A DNA stretch of 64,000 nt from an uncultured Flavobacteriaceae bacterium. Lineage in GTDB: Bacteria > Bacteroidota > Bacteroidia > Flavobacteriales > Flavobacteriaceae. The first letter of the stretch is position 1; every line of letters starts with the position of its first letter. Below the pieces are notes generated by a model. It saw only the letters and a program-made list of their open reading frames with translations. It made no database searches and was not told the DNA's origin. Of this stretch, positions 1 to 10,195 are shown piece by piece. The stretch spans positions 149,478-213,477 of the forward strand of contig CAJWPZ010000001.1 in the NCBI GenBank assembly GCA_913045325.1, read 5' to 3'. The position numbers were made by a program, and so were the translations under genes.

Positions 1-11
1 ATTTCTACTTG

Positions 12-19
12 CAAAAATA
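12..19 (-). promoter_or_regulatory. Bacteroidetes-type -7 element (TATTTTTG read on minus strand), probably for a gene beyond the left edge
   Basis: CAAAAATA on plus strand is TATTTTTG on minus, matching TAnnTTTG; very similar context (TTGCAAAAATACATCT) occurs upstream of the TBDR at 39289. Confidence 0.4.
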
Positions 20-169
20 CATCTCAAATTGCGTATCAACAAACAATAGCTTTTGTTTATTGGCAATTTAGAATTGATATGCCTAAACAAAGGGGGTTTC
101 TCAATAAAAACAGGTTAAAATTTTAACATTACTTTAAAATTTCCGAAGCGTTAAAGAACAATTTTTTTA

Positions 170-3013
170 CTATTTAACTTCTATTTTTTTACTTGTTTTA
201 TTCCCTTTTAAAGAAACCTCAACACTATATTTTCCTGAGGGCAAATAAAATGTGCCATTAACACCCATGTGCACAGAAATATTATTTTTTTCTAGGTATT
301 TTTTTCCTTTTTCTGAAATGCTCGCGTTGTAGCCTACCACATTAAATCCTTTAGTTAAACTAAGCTCCCAAGACTTAAGAACTTTCCCGCTTTCTAGGAC
401 TACTGTAATTTCAGCCTTGCCTGCTGAAGGAGCAAAAATTTGAAGGGGTACACTTGGCTCAAAATAGGCTCCATAGTTGTTAAATCCTGTACTCCCCCAT
501 CGACGAGTAGCCCTAACATTTGCAATATCTGCAAGCATGAGACTGCCCATGGTTTTTTCTGAAATACCTTGCAATAAAGAAATATCTGCCTTGTAAATAC
601 TACGGCCATGAGTTCCAAGCAAAAGGTGTTTATCTCTTGCCTGTATCGTCAAATCATGTACCGCCACATTTGGCAATCCTTCATAAAAAGGATTCCAAGA
701 TGCGCCATTGTCAAAAGATACGTAAGCACCATTGTCTGTTCCTAGATATAAAATGGCTGGGTTGGCCGGGTCTTCTCTAATTACATTCACAGAAGAGTGT
801 GGTAAATTACTAGAAATGTCCTTCCAGGTTTGGCCATAATTATCACTAAGGTATACATAGGGTTTAAAATCATCCCAGCGATACCCGTTTAAGGTAAGAT
901 AAACGCGCTCTTTTTTATGACTTGAAGCAATTACTCGGCTTACCCATAAATCTTTTGGTAAGGCCCCAGAAATATCCTGCCAGTCACTTCCTGAATTTTG
1001 AGACACAAACACCTTCCCGTCATCACTACCGGTGTATAACAACCCGAACTCAAATTTAGATTCATCTATGCTAGTTAAGGTTCCGTAGGCAACATTTCCT
1101 TGCTTGCCGCCAAGAGTTAAATCTCCTGAGATTGCGCTCCAGTCTTCACCTTGATTCATGGAGCGCATTAATTTATTGCCTCCTAAATACAAAATATCTT
1201 GATTGTGAGAACTAAGTAAAATTGGTGTTTGCCAATTAAATCGGTAAGGGCTATCCCCCAGCTCATGTTTGGGCTGGATGTAGGTTTGAGTATTATCCGT
1301 TCTGTTTAATCTAAAATAATTTCCGAATTGAAAACCTGTATACACCACATTACTATCACGAGCATCTGTTTGTATTTGCATACCATCACCTCCCATGATA
1401 AACTCATACGGGTATTGTCCGTTTTGCTTCCAACCCGGGCTGTCTTGATAGGTGTGAGCACCTACCCAAACACCATTGTCTTGTAGGCCACCATATACGT
1501 TATAAGGCTCTTGGTTATCTACATGTATAGCATAAAACTGACCCACAGCAGGCTGGTTGTTTTTAATCCAATTTGCACCATCATCATAACTAATATTAAC
1601 ACCTCCGTCATTACCATTAATTAAATGTCCTGGCCTGTTTGGATTGATCCATAACGCATGGTGATCTGCGTGTACATTTGAAGCAGAAATAGAGGTAAAA
1701 GTCTTGCCTGCATCTTTAGATTTTAAAATGGGTACTCCATAGATATAGATGCCGTCTTTATTGCTAGGATCTACATGTATTTTTCCAAAATAGTACCCAT
1801 AGCTGTAATAAATACCGTCCAAAAAGCCCTCATGAGTTTTACTCCATGTAAGCCCGCCGTCTTCACTTTTATACACCTGGGTGCCAATCACTGGAGTGTC
1901 AAACAACATGGCATTTGCATCTTCTAGATAGGTTGCAAGATCTGCAGGAGCAACACCACCGCTTCGTACCATGCTCTTTACGTTGTCTGCCCTATATTTT
2001 TCTTGAAAGCCGTTGTTTTTTAAATACGCATTAAGTTTTTTATTATCTAAGGCTAGAAACGCTTCGGGGGTCATGGTTTTAAATTGTTCTTTTGACAAGC
2101 CGTTTGAGCTATTAGAGGCTCCCGTATCTTCTCTTCTGGCTTGATTGTCATGCACAGCATAAATAGTGTTGTTGTCAAAAACAGCTAGGCCAATACGCCC
2201 CACACCTGCTCCTGTTGGAAAACCGCTTTTAGGGGTAGAAACTTTACCCCATGAGCTGCCACCGTCTATACTTTTATAGATTGCACTACCAGAGCCGCTA
2301 CCTCTAAAATTCCAGGCTTTACGATCTTTATCCCAGGAAGAGGCAAACATGATATTAAAATTATTGGGAGCTGCATCCATCTCTATTATCCCGCTTTGAT
2401 TGTTTACAAAAAGGGTTTGTTCCCAGGTAATACCGCCATCTGTGGTTTTGTATACCCCGCGCTGATTATTTGTAGAATACAAATGTCCCACCACGCTCAC
2501 TACCACATGTTTTGAATTTGTTGGATTGATTAAAATTTTACTTATATGGTGGCTATCTGCAAGACCTAAATGCTCCCAAGTAGTTCCATTATCTGAGGAG
2601 CGCAAAAGCCCAATACCTGCATAACTTGAACGAGAAGAATTCACCTCACCAGTTCCTACCCAAATGGTTCTTGATTTCCAATCTACAGCCAAGCTCCCCA
2701 CATTTTGGGTAGGGCTATTGTCTAAAATAGGGGTAAATGTGGTACCGTTATTTACCGTATGCCAAACCCCGCCACTGGCATAACCAACATAAAACTCTAT
2801 TGGGTTGTTAGGATTTACAGCCAAATCTACCACGCGACCACTCATAATAGTTGGGCCTATATTTTTAAAAGGAAGGTTTCTAACAAGAGAGTTTTCTGTG
2901 AGCGTTTGTTTTTCTTGCAAAGATGCAAGTACAGTAGCTGAGGCAGAAGGTGCTTGTTGGGCAAGACCAAAATAGGTCATAAAAACGAGCAATAGGAGGA
3001 TGTGTTTTTTCAT
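170..3013 (-). CDS. Exported BNR/VPS10 (sortilin)-like beta-propeller protein
   Basis: 947 aa ORF with signal peptide (MKKHILLLLVFMTYFGLAQ) and many S-x-D-x-G-x-T-W repeats (SSDNGTTWEHL, TTDGGITWEQ, SEDGGLTWSK, SDNYGQTWKD). Confidence 0.85.
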   Translation of the reverse strand: MKKHILLLLVFMTYFGLAQQAPSASATVLASLQEKQTLTENSLVRNLPFKNIGPTIMSGRVVDLAVNPNNPIEFYVGYASGGVWHTVNNGTTFTPILDNSPTQNVGSLAVDWKSRTIWVGTGEVNSSRSSYAGIGLLRSSDNGTTWEHLGLADSHHISKILINPTNSKHVVVSVVGHLYSTNNQRGVYKTTDGGITWEQTLFVNNQSGIIEMDAAPNNFNIMFASSWDKDRKAWNFRGSGSGSAIYKSIDGGSSWGKVSTPKSGFPTGAGVGRIGLAVFDNNTIYAVHDNQARREDTGASNSSNGLSKEQFKTMTPEAFLALDNKKLNAYLKNNGFQEKYRADNVKSMVRSGGVAPADLATYLEDANAMLFDTPVIGTQVYKSEDGGLTWSKTHEGFLDGIYYSYGYYFGKIHVDPSNKDGIYIYGVPILKSKDAGKTFTSISASNVHADHHALWINPNRPGHLINGNDGGVNISYDDGANWIKNNQPAVGQFYAIHVDNQEPYNVYGGLQDNGVWVGAHTYQDSPGWKQNGQYPYEFIMGGDGMQIQTDARDSNVVYTGFQFGNYFRLNRTDNTQTYIQPKHELGDSPYRFNWQTPILLSSHNQDILYLGGNKLMRSMNQGEDWSAISGDLTLGGKQGNVAYGTLTSIDESKFEFGLLYTGSDDGKVFVSQNSGSDWQDISGALPKDLWVSRVIASSHKKERVYLTLNGYRWDDFKPYVYLSDNYGQTWKDISSNLPHSSVNVIREDPANPAILYLGTDNGAYVSFDNGASWNPFYEGLPNVAVHDLTIQARDKHLLLGTHGRSIYKADISLLQGISEKTMGSLMLADIANVRATRRWGSTGFNNYGAYFEPSVPLQIFAPSAGKAEITVVLESGKVLKSWELSLTKGFNVVGYNASISEKGKKYLEKNNISVHMGVNGTFYLPSGKYSVEVSLKGNKTSKKIEVK

Positions 3014-3252
3014 TTGAATGGTTTAGAAATTGTAAAATACAGAAAGCACAAACCACCTCAAAATAATGTTATAAAATTTAACATCGTGCGTTTGCTTTTT
3101 TAGCCATTTGCTATTTAGTTTTTAACACCGATGAAAATTTACAAAAGGTGTAAGGTATTTATTGACCCTATTATTTGTTATGTTTTTTAAATAAAAGTTC
3201 ATTGAAGTATAAAATAACGCGCTTTGGTGTATTGATTAAAAATTGCAATCCT

Positions 3253-3260
3253 TACTTTTG
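3253..3260 (+). promoter_or_regulatory. -7 promoter element TACTTTTG upstream of aminopeptidase
   Basis: Matches TAnnTTTG; lies downstream of the first ATG of the ORF-track call, so it supports the internal start at 3291. Confidence 0.5.
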
Positions 3261-3290
3261 AGAATATATATTATTTTAACATTACTGTTT

Positions 3291-4583
3291 ATGAAATATC
3301 ATCCTATAGATTCTGCCCTTTATATCAAAAACCGTAAAAACTTTATGGCTCAGATGAAGTCCTGTAGTTTGGCTGTATTTAATAGCAATGACATCTATCC
3401 TATTGGAGCAGATAGCACGATGCCTTTTGAGCAAGCAAGAGATATTTTCTATTTAAGTGGAGTAGATCAAGAAGAAAGTATTTTAGTGCTATTTCCAGAA
3501 TGTCCTAATCCAGATCACAAAGAGATTTTGTTTCTAAAAGAAACCAACCAGCACATTGCTATTTGGGAAGGCGAGAAACTTACCAAAGAAAGAGCTCTTG
3601 AGGTAAGTGGGATTAAAACAGTGTATTGGTTGCAGGATTTTGATAAAATTATGCGGGAGCTAATGGCGCAAAGCGATACCATTTACTTTAACACCAATGA
3701 GCATTACAGGGCAAACATTGAAACTCAAACAAGAGAAGACCGTTTCATACAAAAAAATAAAGCAACATTTCCTGCCCATAGTTGGGCAAAGAGTAATCCT
3801 ATTTTGCAAAGATTGCGCGCCATAAAAGACCCAATTGAGATAGATTTAATACAACAAGCCTGTGATATTACAGAAAAAGGCTTTAGAAGGGTGCTAGGAT
3901 TTGTAAAACCTGATGTTTGGGAATTTGATATTGAGGCAGAGTTTATGCATGAGTTTTTAAGAAATCGATCCAAAAAATTTGCCTACACTCCAATTGTGGC
4001 TAGTGGAACTAATGCCAATGTGCTGCACTACATTGAAAATAACCAGCAATGTAAAGCAGGAGATTTAATCTTGCTAGATGTAGGTGCAGAGTATGCAAAT
4101 TACAGCAGTGATATGTCTCGTACCATTCCTGTTAGTGGCAGATATACAGACAGACAAAAAGTAGTGTACAATGCTGTAAACAGTGTTAAAGAGCAGGCCA
4201 CTAAATTGTTAGTCCCAGGAACCCTATGGAAAGAATACCATAAGGAAGTAGGACACATTATGACCAGCGAATTATTAGGGCTTGGGCTTATAGACAAAGC
4301 CGATGTTAAAAATGAAAATCCAGATTGGCCAGCCTACAAAAAATACTTTATGCATGGCACATCTCACCACATGGGATTAGACACCCATGATTACGGACTA
4401 CTTTGGGAGCCTATGCAGGCAAATATGGTATTCACTGTAGAGCCAGGTATTTATATCCCAGAAGAAGGTTTTGGGATTAGACTCGAAGATGATGTTGTGA
4501 TACAACAAACTGGAGCCCCTTTGAATTTAATGAAAAACATCCCAATTTTAGCAGATGAAATTGAAGACATCATGAATTCTTAA
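3291..4583 (+). CDS. Xaa-Pro aminopeptidase (aminopeptidase P, M24B)
   Basis: N-terminal AMP_N-like domain and M24 metal-binding motifs (LLDVGAEYANYSSDMSRTIPVSG, HGTSHHMGLDTHD, FTVEPGIYIPEEGFGIRLEDDV). ORF-track start 3243 trimmed to MKYHPIDSALY. Confidence 0.9.
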   Translation: MKYHPIDSALYIKNRKNFMAQMKSCSLAVFNSNDIYPIGADSTMPFEQARDIFYLSGVDQEESILVLFPECPNPDHKEILFLKETNQHIAIWEGEKLTKERALEVSGIKTVYWLQDFDKIMRELMAQSDTIYFNTNEHYRANIETQTREDRFIQKNKATFPAHSWAKSNPILQRLRAIKDPIEIDLIQQACDITEKGFRRVLGFVKPDVWEFDIEAEFMHEFLRNRSKKFAYTPIVASGTNANVLHYIENNQQCKAGDLILLDVGAEYANYSSDMSRTIPVSGRYTDRQKVVYNAVNSVKEQATKLLVPGTLWKEYHKEVGHIMTSELLGLGLIDKADVKNENPDWPAYKKYFMHGTSHHMGLDTHDYGLLWEPMQANMVFTVEPGIYIPEEGFGIRLEDDVVIQQTGAPLNLMKNIPILADEIEDIMNS

Positions 4584-5866
4584 CCTCCTATTGGAGCTTC
4601 TTTTTTGTAGTATTCAAATATATTTACCCCAATAAAAACTAATAGCCCTGGCAGTATCCAACCCATCCCTTGGTCTGCAAAAGGAATCCATTTTTTAATG
4701 CCGTCTAAAGACCCTTGGGTCATGAAAAATTGTAAGAAATCTGGTATACTAAACACAAAGGTAATTAGCGTTACAGCCCTAAAAACTAATGCAGAAGCAA
4801 ACTTTGTGGGCATGCTGTTTAATATAATTAGCACAATGGTAATTGGGTAAATAAACATCAAAGCGGGTAAGGCTATATTAATAATAAAACCAACATCAAA
4901 TTGCCCTACCAAAACACCTATAAGACACCCTACAGCAGAGGTAACTGTATAAGCCCATGGAGTATTTTTGGCAATTCCTTTTACAAAATCTGCAGTGCCT
5001 GTTACAATACCAACAGCTGTGGTAAAGCATGCCAATGCCACTAATACTCCTAAAAAAGCAGTGCCATAAGCTCCTAAAGTATTTTTACTTAATATTTTTA
5101 ATAACTCTGTACGCTCAGTTACTTGCAAATCTCCGCTATAATAAGCTCCAAGGGCAATAAGGCCACTATAAATTACAAACAATCCAATGCCGGCAAGAAG
5201 CCCAGAGCGAGCAATCATACGTTTTTTTTCTTGATAATTGTACTTGCCCTGTAAGGTCAATGAAATTACAATCACACCCCCAACTACAACACCTCCAAGT
5301 GCATCAAAGGTTTGATAGCCTTCCAAAATTCCGTTGGTAAATGTATTTTCAAAAATGGTGCTACCCATAGGCGCTAGATCTGCAAAGAAGCCTAAAGTAA
5401 TTATTAGTAAAAGGATGAGTATAATTAGGGGGGTTAAAAATTTTCCAATAAGGCTTAAAATATGAGTTCTATTTAAGGCAAAGAGTAATACCAAAGTAAA
5501 GTAAATAACGCTTACACTTAAAGAAGTAATATCAAAATAAGGTGCAATAGCAATTTGGTAAGCAACAGATGCCGTTCTTGGAGAAGGTAAGCTAACACAA
5601 ATACAATACACAATTATGGCGTATAGTAATGCAAATTTGGGAGACACCTTTTTGGCAAAATCCAAAAGAGTACCCTGCAAGCGGGCATACCCATAAATAG
5701 CCAAAATGGGTATTACAACTCCAGAAAGGGCAAAACCAATGGCTACCCAAGCCCAACTATTTCCGGCATTATAGCCTAAAAAGGGGGGCAATATTAAATT
5801 TCCTGCACCAAAAAACAGAGAGAATAAAGCAAATGCAACAAGATATGTTTGTTTGTTGTAATTCAT
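4580..5866 (-). CDS. brnQ: Branched-chain amino acid:cation symporter, LIVCS family
   Basis: 12-TM-like hydrophobic profile and BrnQ N-terminus (ALFSLFFGAGNLILPPFLGYNAGNSW). Confidence 0.9.
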   Translation of the reverse strand: MNYNKQTYLVAFALFSLFFGAGNLILPPFLGYNAGNSWAWVAIGFALSGVVIPILAIYGYARLQGTLLDFAKKVSPKFALLYAIIVYCICVSLPSPRTASVAYQIAIAPYFDITSLSVSVIYFTLVLLFALNRTHILSLIGKFLTPLIILILLLIITLGFFADLAPMGSTIFENTFTNGILEGYQTFDALGGVVVGGVIVISLTLQGKYNYQEKKRMIARSGLLAGIGLFVIYSGLIALGAYYSGDLQVTERTELLKILSKNTLGAYGTAFLGVLVALACFTTAVGIVTGTADFVKGIAKNTPWAYTVTSAVGCLIGVLVGQFDVGFIINIALPALMFIYPITIVLIILNSMPTKFASALVFRAVTLITFVFSIPDFLQFFMTQGSLDGIKKWIPFADQGMGWILPGLLVFIGVNIFEYYKKEAPIGG

Positions 5867-5888
5867 AGAAAAGAATCTGGCTAATGGC

Positions 5889-5896
5889 TATTTTTG
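5889..5896 (+). promoter_or_regulatory. -7 promoter element TATTTTTG for alpha/beta hydrolase
   Basis: TAnnTTTG motif about 24 nt upstream of ATG at 5920. Confidence 0.5.
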
Positions 5897-5919
5897 TAAA
5901 CGAGCTTCAATATACCAAA

Positions 5920-6690
5920 ATGATTTTTCACTACCACAATACCCCTATACATTATCACAAACAAGGTACTGGCCCTGTTATTGTGATGCTTCATGGTTTT
6001 TTGGAAAGTAGCTCTATGTGGCAAAAAATAGCCGCTGTATTGGCTAAAGAAAATACCACACTTATGATAGACCTTCCGGGGTTTGGGCAAAGTGGTATGC
6101 TTGAAAAAACACACACCATGGAAAATATGGCAATCATGGTTTGTGAGTTATTAGCCTTTGAAAATTTCCAAAGCGCAACACTCATAGGGCACTCCATGGG
6201 TGGTTATGTAGCTTTGGCCTTTGGAGAATTATTTCCAGAAAAAATAGAAAAACTAATTTTACTAAACTCAAGCCCTTCCCCAGATAGTATTTCAAGAAAA
6301 GAAAACAGAAATAGAGCCTTAACTATAATTAATAAAAATAAAGCTGCCTTTATCACCATGGCCATTGGTAATCTATTTACCGTAGAAGAAAAATCCAGGC
6401 ACACCTTAGCTATTAAAGGCCTTAAAAATGAAGCGCTACATCATTCAGTAAATGGTATTACAGCTGCCATTAAGGCAATGCGTGATAGAAAAGACAGGAC
6501 AACAATACTAAAAAACCTACCCTGTGAAAAGCACATTATTGCTGGAAGGTTTGATCTTATTATACCTCTTGAGGATATTGTACCTCTGTCAAAACAAACA
6601 AAAATAACCCTACACGCCACCGATAGCGGCCACATGAGTTGGCTTACCAACGGCCAAGAGGTTATTGCCCTTTTGCGGGGTATTGTTTAA
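5920..6690 (+). CDS. Alpha/beta fold hydrolase
   Basis: HGFLESSSMW oxyanion region, GHSMGGY nucleophile elbow, C-terminal DSGHMSW histidine; start trimmed from 5884 to MIFHYHN because of the overlapping promoter motif. Confidence 0.85.
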   Translation: MIFHYHNTPIHYHKQGTGPVIVMLHGFLESSSMWQKIAAVLAKENTTLMIDLPGFGQSGMLEKTHTMENMAIMVCELLAFENFQSATLIGHSMGGYVALAFGELFPEKIEKLILLNSSPSPDSISRKENRNRALTIINKNKAAFITMAIGNLFTVEEKSRHTLAIKGLKNEALHHSVNGITAAIKAMRDRKDRTTILKNLPCEKHIIAGRFDLIIPLEDIVPLSKQTKITLHATDSGHMSWLTNGQEVIALLRGIV

Positions 6691-6703
6691 CTAATTTTTA
6701 AGC

Positions 6704-7753
6704 TTATTGGTTTTCTTGCGTAGCACTCCAACCCCTTGCAATTATTGGTATTTTAGTATCGCCTCTGGTGATAAGATGAGTTCCTTCTGTAGGCTTTAAA
6801 ATATGTCCTATTACCGTTATACTTGGGTTGGCTTTTATTTTAGGATAGTCTTCTTGAGAAATGGTAAACAACAACTCGTAATCTTCTCCGCCATTAAGGG
6901 CGATTGTGGTGCTGTCCATGTTAAACTCTTCAGAGGTAGTAATTACTTGAGGGTCTAAAGGTATTTTATCTTCATAAATCATGCACCCAACCTTAGACTG
7001 CTTACAGATGTGTAATATTTCAGAAGAAAGCCCATCACTTACATCAATCATCGAGGTTGGTTTTACGCCCAATTCTTTTAGTAGTTTAGGGATGTCTTTT
7101 CTTGCCTCTGGTTTTAATTGTCTTTCTATCAAATAAGAGTACGGTTCTAAATCTGGTTGAGAGTTTGGATTTACTTTAAATACCTGTTTTTCTCTTTCTA
7201 AAATCTGAAGGCCCAAATACGCTGCGCCTAGATCTCCAGTGAGTAAAACCAAATCATTTTCTTTTGCACCATCTCTATACACAACCTGCTCTTTAGCTAC
7301 TTCTCCAAGAGCTGTAATGCTTATCATAAGCCCATGAGTAGATGATGTTGTGTCTCCCCCAATTACATCTATATTGTAATATTTGGCAGCAGTAGCAATA
7401 CCTGCATACAACTCCTCTAGAGCCTCTACAGGAAATCTATTTGAAACGGCAATAGAAACTGTAATTTGAGTTGGGGTAGCGTTCATGGCAAAAATATCAC
7501 TCACATTAACAACCACGCTTTTGTATCCTAGGTGTTTTAAAGGCATGTAACTCAAATCAAAGTGTACTCCTTCAATTAACAAATCTGTGGTTACCACCGT
7601 TTGTTTTTTATGATCAATAACAGCGGCGTCATCTCCAATACTTTTTATTGTTGAGTTTTGCTTAACATCAAAATGTTTGGTGAGATGCTCTATCAAAGCA
7701 AACTCCCCCATTGAAGAAATGGGTGTTTTTAAGGAATCTTTATTTTCTAACAT
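6704..7753 (-). CDS. thiL: Thiamine-phosphate kinase
   Basis: SIGDDAAVID, TTDLLIEGVHFDLSYMPLKHLGYKSV, GGDTTSS and NGGEDYELLFT are diagnostic for ThiL. Confidence 0.95.
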   Translation of the reverse strand: MLENKDSLKTPISSMGEFALIEHLTKHFDVKQNSTIKSIGDDAAVIDHKKQTVVTTDLLIEGVHFDLSYMPLKHLGYKSVVVNVSDIFAMNATPTQITVSIAVSNRFPVEALEELYAGIATAAKYYNIDVIGGDTTSSTHGLMISITALGEVAKEQVVYRDGAKENDLVLLTGDLGAAYLGLQILEREKQVFKVNPNSQPDLEPYSYLIERQLKPEARKDIPKLLKELGVKPTSMIDVSDGLSSEILHICKQSKVGCMIYEDKIPLDPQVITTSEEFNMDSTTIALNGGEDYELLFTISQEDYPKIKANPSITVIGHILKPTEGTHLITRGDTKIPIIARGWSATQENQ

Positions 7754-7932
7754 GAGTGATTATTTACGTGGGGCAAAAATAAGGCTTGTATTGCACATGG
7801 TATTACTATTTCTAAAATTTATAATCCTTAATTGATAGTAGCCGAGTCTTTTGACCGTAGGGCAATTTTGAAAATTCCTTTGTAATTTCTTTACAAAACG
7901 TTAATAGGGCTAGCATTGTAATTGATTTGTAA

Positions 7933-7940
7933 TAAGTTTG
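7933..7940 (+). promoter_or_regulatory. Putative -7 element TAAGTTTG for the 8013-13424 gene cluster
   Basis: TAnnTTTG match upstream of 8013; spacing to an upstream TTG is not ideal. Confidence 0.35.
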
Positions 7941-8012
7941 TCTAATAATAAACTCACTTTAGGCATTTTAGTTTAACATAATAAGTAGGTTTACATTAAA
8001 AAATTCTGAAAA

Positions 8013-10190
8013 ATGAAACAAATACTAATTATTTTGTCTTTTTTAACCCTATTTAGTACCTCAGGGCAAACCCCTTGCACAAACGGAACTGCTGGAGATT
8101 ATCCCTGTAACGGCTTTGACCTTCAGTCTTTTATTAGCCTTGATGAAATGGACGCCTTTGAAGGAAACGATTCTTGGGGATGGACAGATCCACAAACTGG
8201 TAAAGAATATGCTATTATGGGGCTTGATAACGGAACTGCCTTTATTGATATCTCAAACCCAGTTGCTGCAATCTATCTAGGTAAACTCCCAACACATAGT
8301 CAAAACAGTATATGGAGAGATATTAAAACTTACAACAACCATGCGTTTATTGTAAGTGAAGCCTCAAATCATGGAATGCAAGTTTTTGATTTAACCAGGT
8401 TGCGAGATGTCTCTAACCCTCCAGAAAACTTTGACGAAGATGCGCATTATAGCGGTTTTGGAAATGCACATAATATTGTCATTAATGAAGATTCGGGGTA
8501 TGCCTATGCTGTAGGAACTTCAACTTATAGTGGTGGGCCTCATTTTATAGATATTTCAAATCCTTTAAATCCTACACCGGCAGGAGGGTATAGTGATGAC
8601 TCTTACAGTCATGACGCGCAAGTAGTAACCTACTCTGGGCCAGACACAGAACATCTTGGAAAAGAAATCCTTATAGGAAGTAATGAAAACCAAATTGCTA
8701 TTGTAGACATCACAAACAAAAACAACCCTATTAGCCTTTCAACAATATCATACTCAAATGTTGCTTACACACACCAAGGTTGGTTTACTGAAGATCAACG
8801 CTATTTCATTGTAGGTGATGAAATTGATGAGATAAACGTTGGTTTTAATACTAGAACTATTATTTTCGATTTTGAAGACCTGGACGATCCATCGTTTCAT
8901 TTCGAATATGAGGGCCCTACAGAGGCCATCGACCATAATGGCTATGTGAAGGGTGATAAATATTATTTATCAAATTACAGAGCAGGGATGAGAGTTCTTG
9001 ACATCTCACAGATTGGTGATGAAAACATTACAGAACTTGGCTTTTTTGATACCTACCCAGATAGTAACAGTGCAAATTTTAATGGAGCTTGGAGCGTGTA
9101 TCCATTTTTTGCCAGTAATAACATAGTAATTAGTGATATAGACAGGGGGTTCTTTTTAGTAAGAGATCCAAGTCTTGGCCTAGATACAGGTGTAATAGCA
9201 ATCACTTCTCCAACAACTGGAAGTGGCTTGTCTGACGCAGAGGTGGTAACCATAGAAATCCAAAATTTTGGAACTAATACACAAACATCAATCCCAGTAT
9301 TTTATTCTTTAGATGGAGCAGCGCCTGTCAATGAAACTTACACAGGGTCAATAGCACAAGGCGCTACAGACACATATTCATTTACAACGACGGTAGATTT
9401 ATCCGAACTTACAGACTATATAATTGTAGCTGGAACAGAACTTCCAGGTGATATCGATACTTCTAATGATGATACAACTGCTGAGGTATCAAACTTTTTG
9501 TGCCAACCTGAGACAAATTGTACTTTTGGAGATGGTTTAAGATTAGTTTCTATAGAAGAAATTAATAATTCTTCAGGGTGTGAAACAGATGGTTACGGAG
9601 ATTTTACAAATCTAATAGCAAACTTAGCACAAGGTGAAACTTATGATATTACTCTATCTACAGGGTATGGGAATCAATTCGTAAAGATTTGGATTGATTT
9701 TAATGAAGACTTCGCTTTTTCTGACAACGAAGTAATTTTAAATAATTATGTTATTGCTCCAGGATCTACTGCTGGTAATTTTATAGAGACCACAACGGTA
9801 AGTATACCATCAAATGCAACATTAGGTGCTCACACAATGCGAGTAAAAACAAACTGGAACGAAGATGTTCCTGAAGATGCTTGTGAGGAAACAGCATACG
9901 GTGAGACAGAAGATTACACTGCTACCATAATAGAAGATGTGCTGGGTTGGGCAGATGTAGCGCTAATTGATTTTGAAATAGCTCCAAACCCTGCGAAAGA
10001 AAATATTACAATTACGGCTACTTGTGAGCCAATAGAGTCTGTAGAGGTTTTTAACATCCTTGGGCAACGTGTTTTATATTTAACCTTTGATGCCACAATG
10101 GCTAAAAACATTAAGATCAACTCTTTAAATAGCGGAATGTACCTCATTAAAATTAACACACAGATCACCAAGCGCTTAATAGTTAAGTAA
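8013..10190 (+). CDS. Choice-of-anchor B family protein with GEVED-like domain and T9SS type A C-terminal sorting domain
   Basis: Signal peptide; LDNGTAFIDISNP..YLGKLPTH, HNGYVKGDKYYLSNYRAGMRVLDI; GEVED-like FVKIWIDFNEDFAFSDNE..YGETEDYT; C-terminal IAPNPAKENITI..GQRV..LNSGMYLIKI..KRLIVK. Confidence 0.85.
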   Translation: MKQILIILSFLTLFSTSGQTPCTNGTAGDYPCNGFDLQSFISLDEMDAFEGNDSWGWTDPQTGKEYAIMGLDNGTAFIDISNPVAAIYLGKLPTHSQNSIWRDIKTYNNHAFIVSEASNHGMQVFDLTRLRDVSNPPENFDEDAHYSGFGNAHNIVINEDSGYAYAVGTSTYSGGPHFIDISNPLNPTPAGGYSDDSYSHDAQVVTYSGPDTEHLGKEILIGSNENQIAIVDITNKNNPISLSTISYSNVAYTHQGWFTEDQRYFIVGDEIDEINVGFNTRTIIFDFEDLDDPSFHFEYEGPTEAIDHNGYVKGDKYYLSNYRAGMRVLDISQIGDENITELGFFDTYPDSNSANFNGAWSVYPFFASNNIVISDIDRGFFLVRDPSLGLDTGVIAITSPTTGSGLSDAEVVTIEIQNFGTNTQTSIPVFYSLDGAAPVNETYTGSIAQGATDTYSFTTTVDLSELTDYIIVAGTELPGDIDTSNDDTTAEVSNFLCQPETNCTFGDGLRLVSIEEINNSSGCETDGYGDFTNLIANLAQGETYDITLSTGYGNQFVKIWIDFNEDFAFSDNEVILNNYVIAPGSTAGNFIETTTVSIPSNATLGAHTMRVKTNWNEDVPEDACEETAYGETEDYTATIIEDVLGWADVALIDFEIAPNPAKENITITATCEPIESVEVFNILGQRVLYLTFDATMAKNIKINSLNSGMYLIKINTQITKRLIVK

Positions 10191-10195
10191 TCACA

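Noticed and set aside
400-618. Minus-strand 72-aa ORF inside the BNR protein gene
   Set aside because: Alternative frame entirely within a strongly supported CDS; low-complexity translation without family features. The same reasoning applies to most ORF-track entries of 60-125 aa nested in larger genes.
3243-3290. N-terminal extension of the aminopeptidase ORF
   Set aside because: A TAnnTTTG promoter motif falls within the extension, and the family N-terminus begins at MKYHPIDSALY
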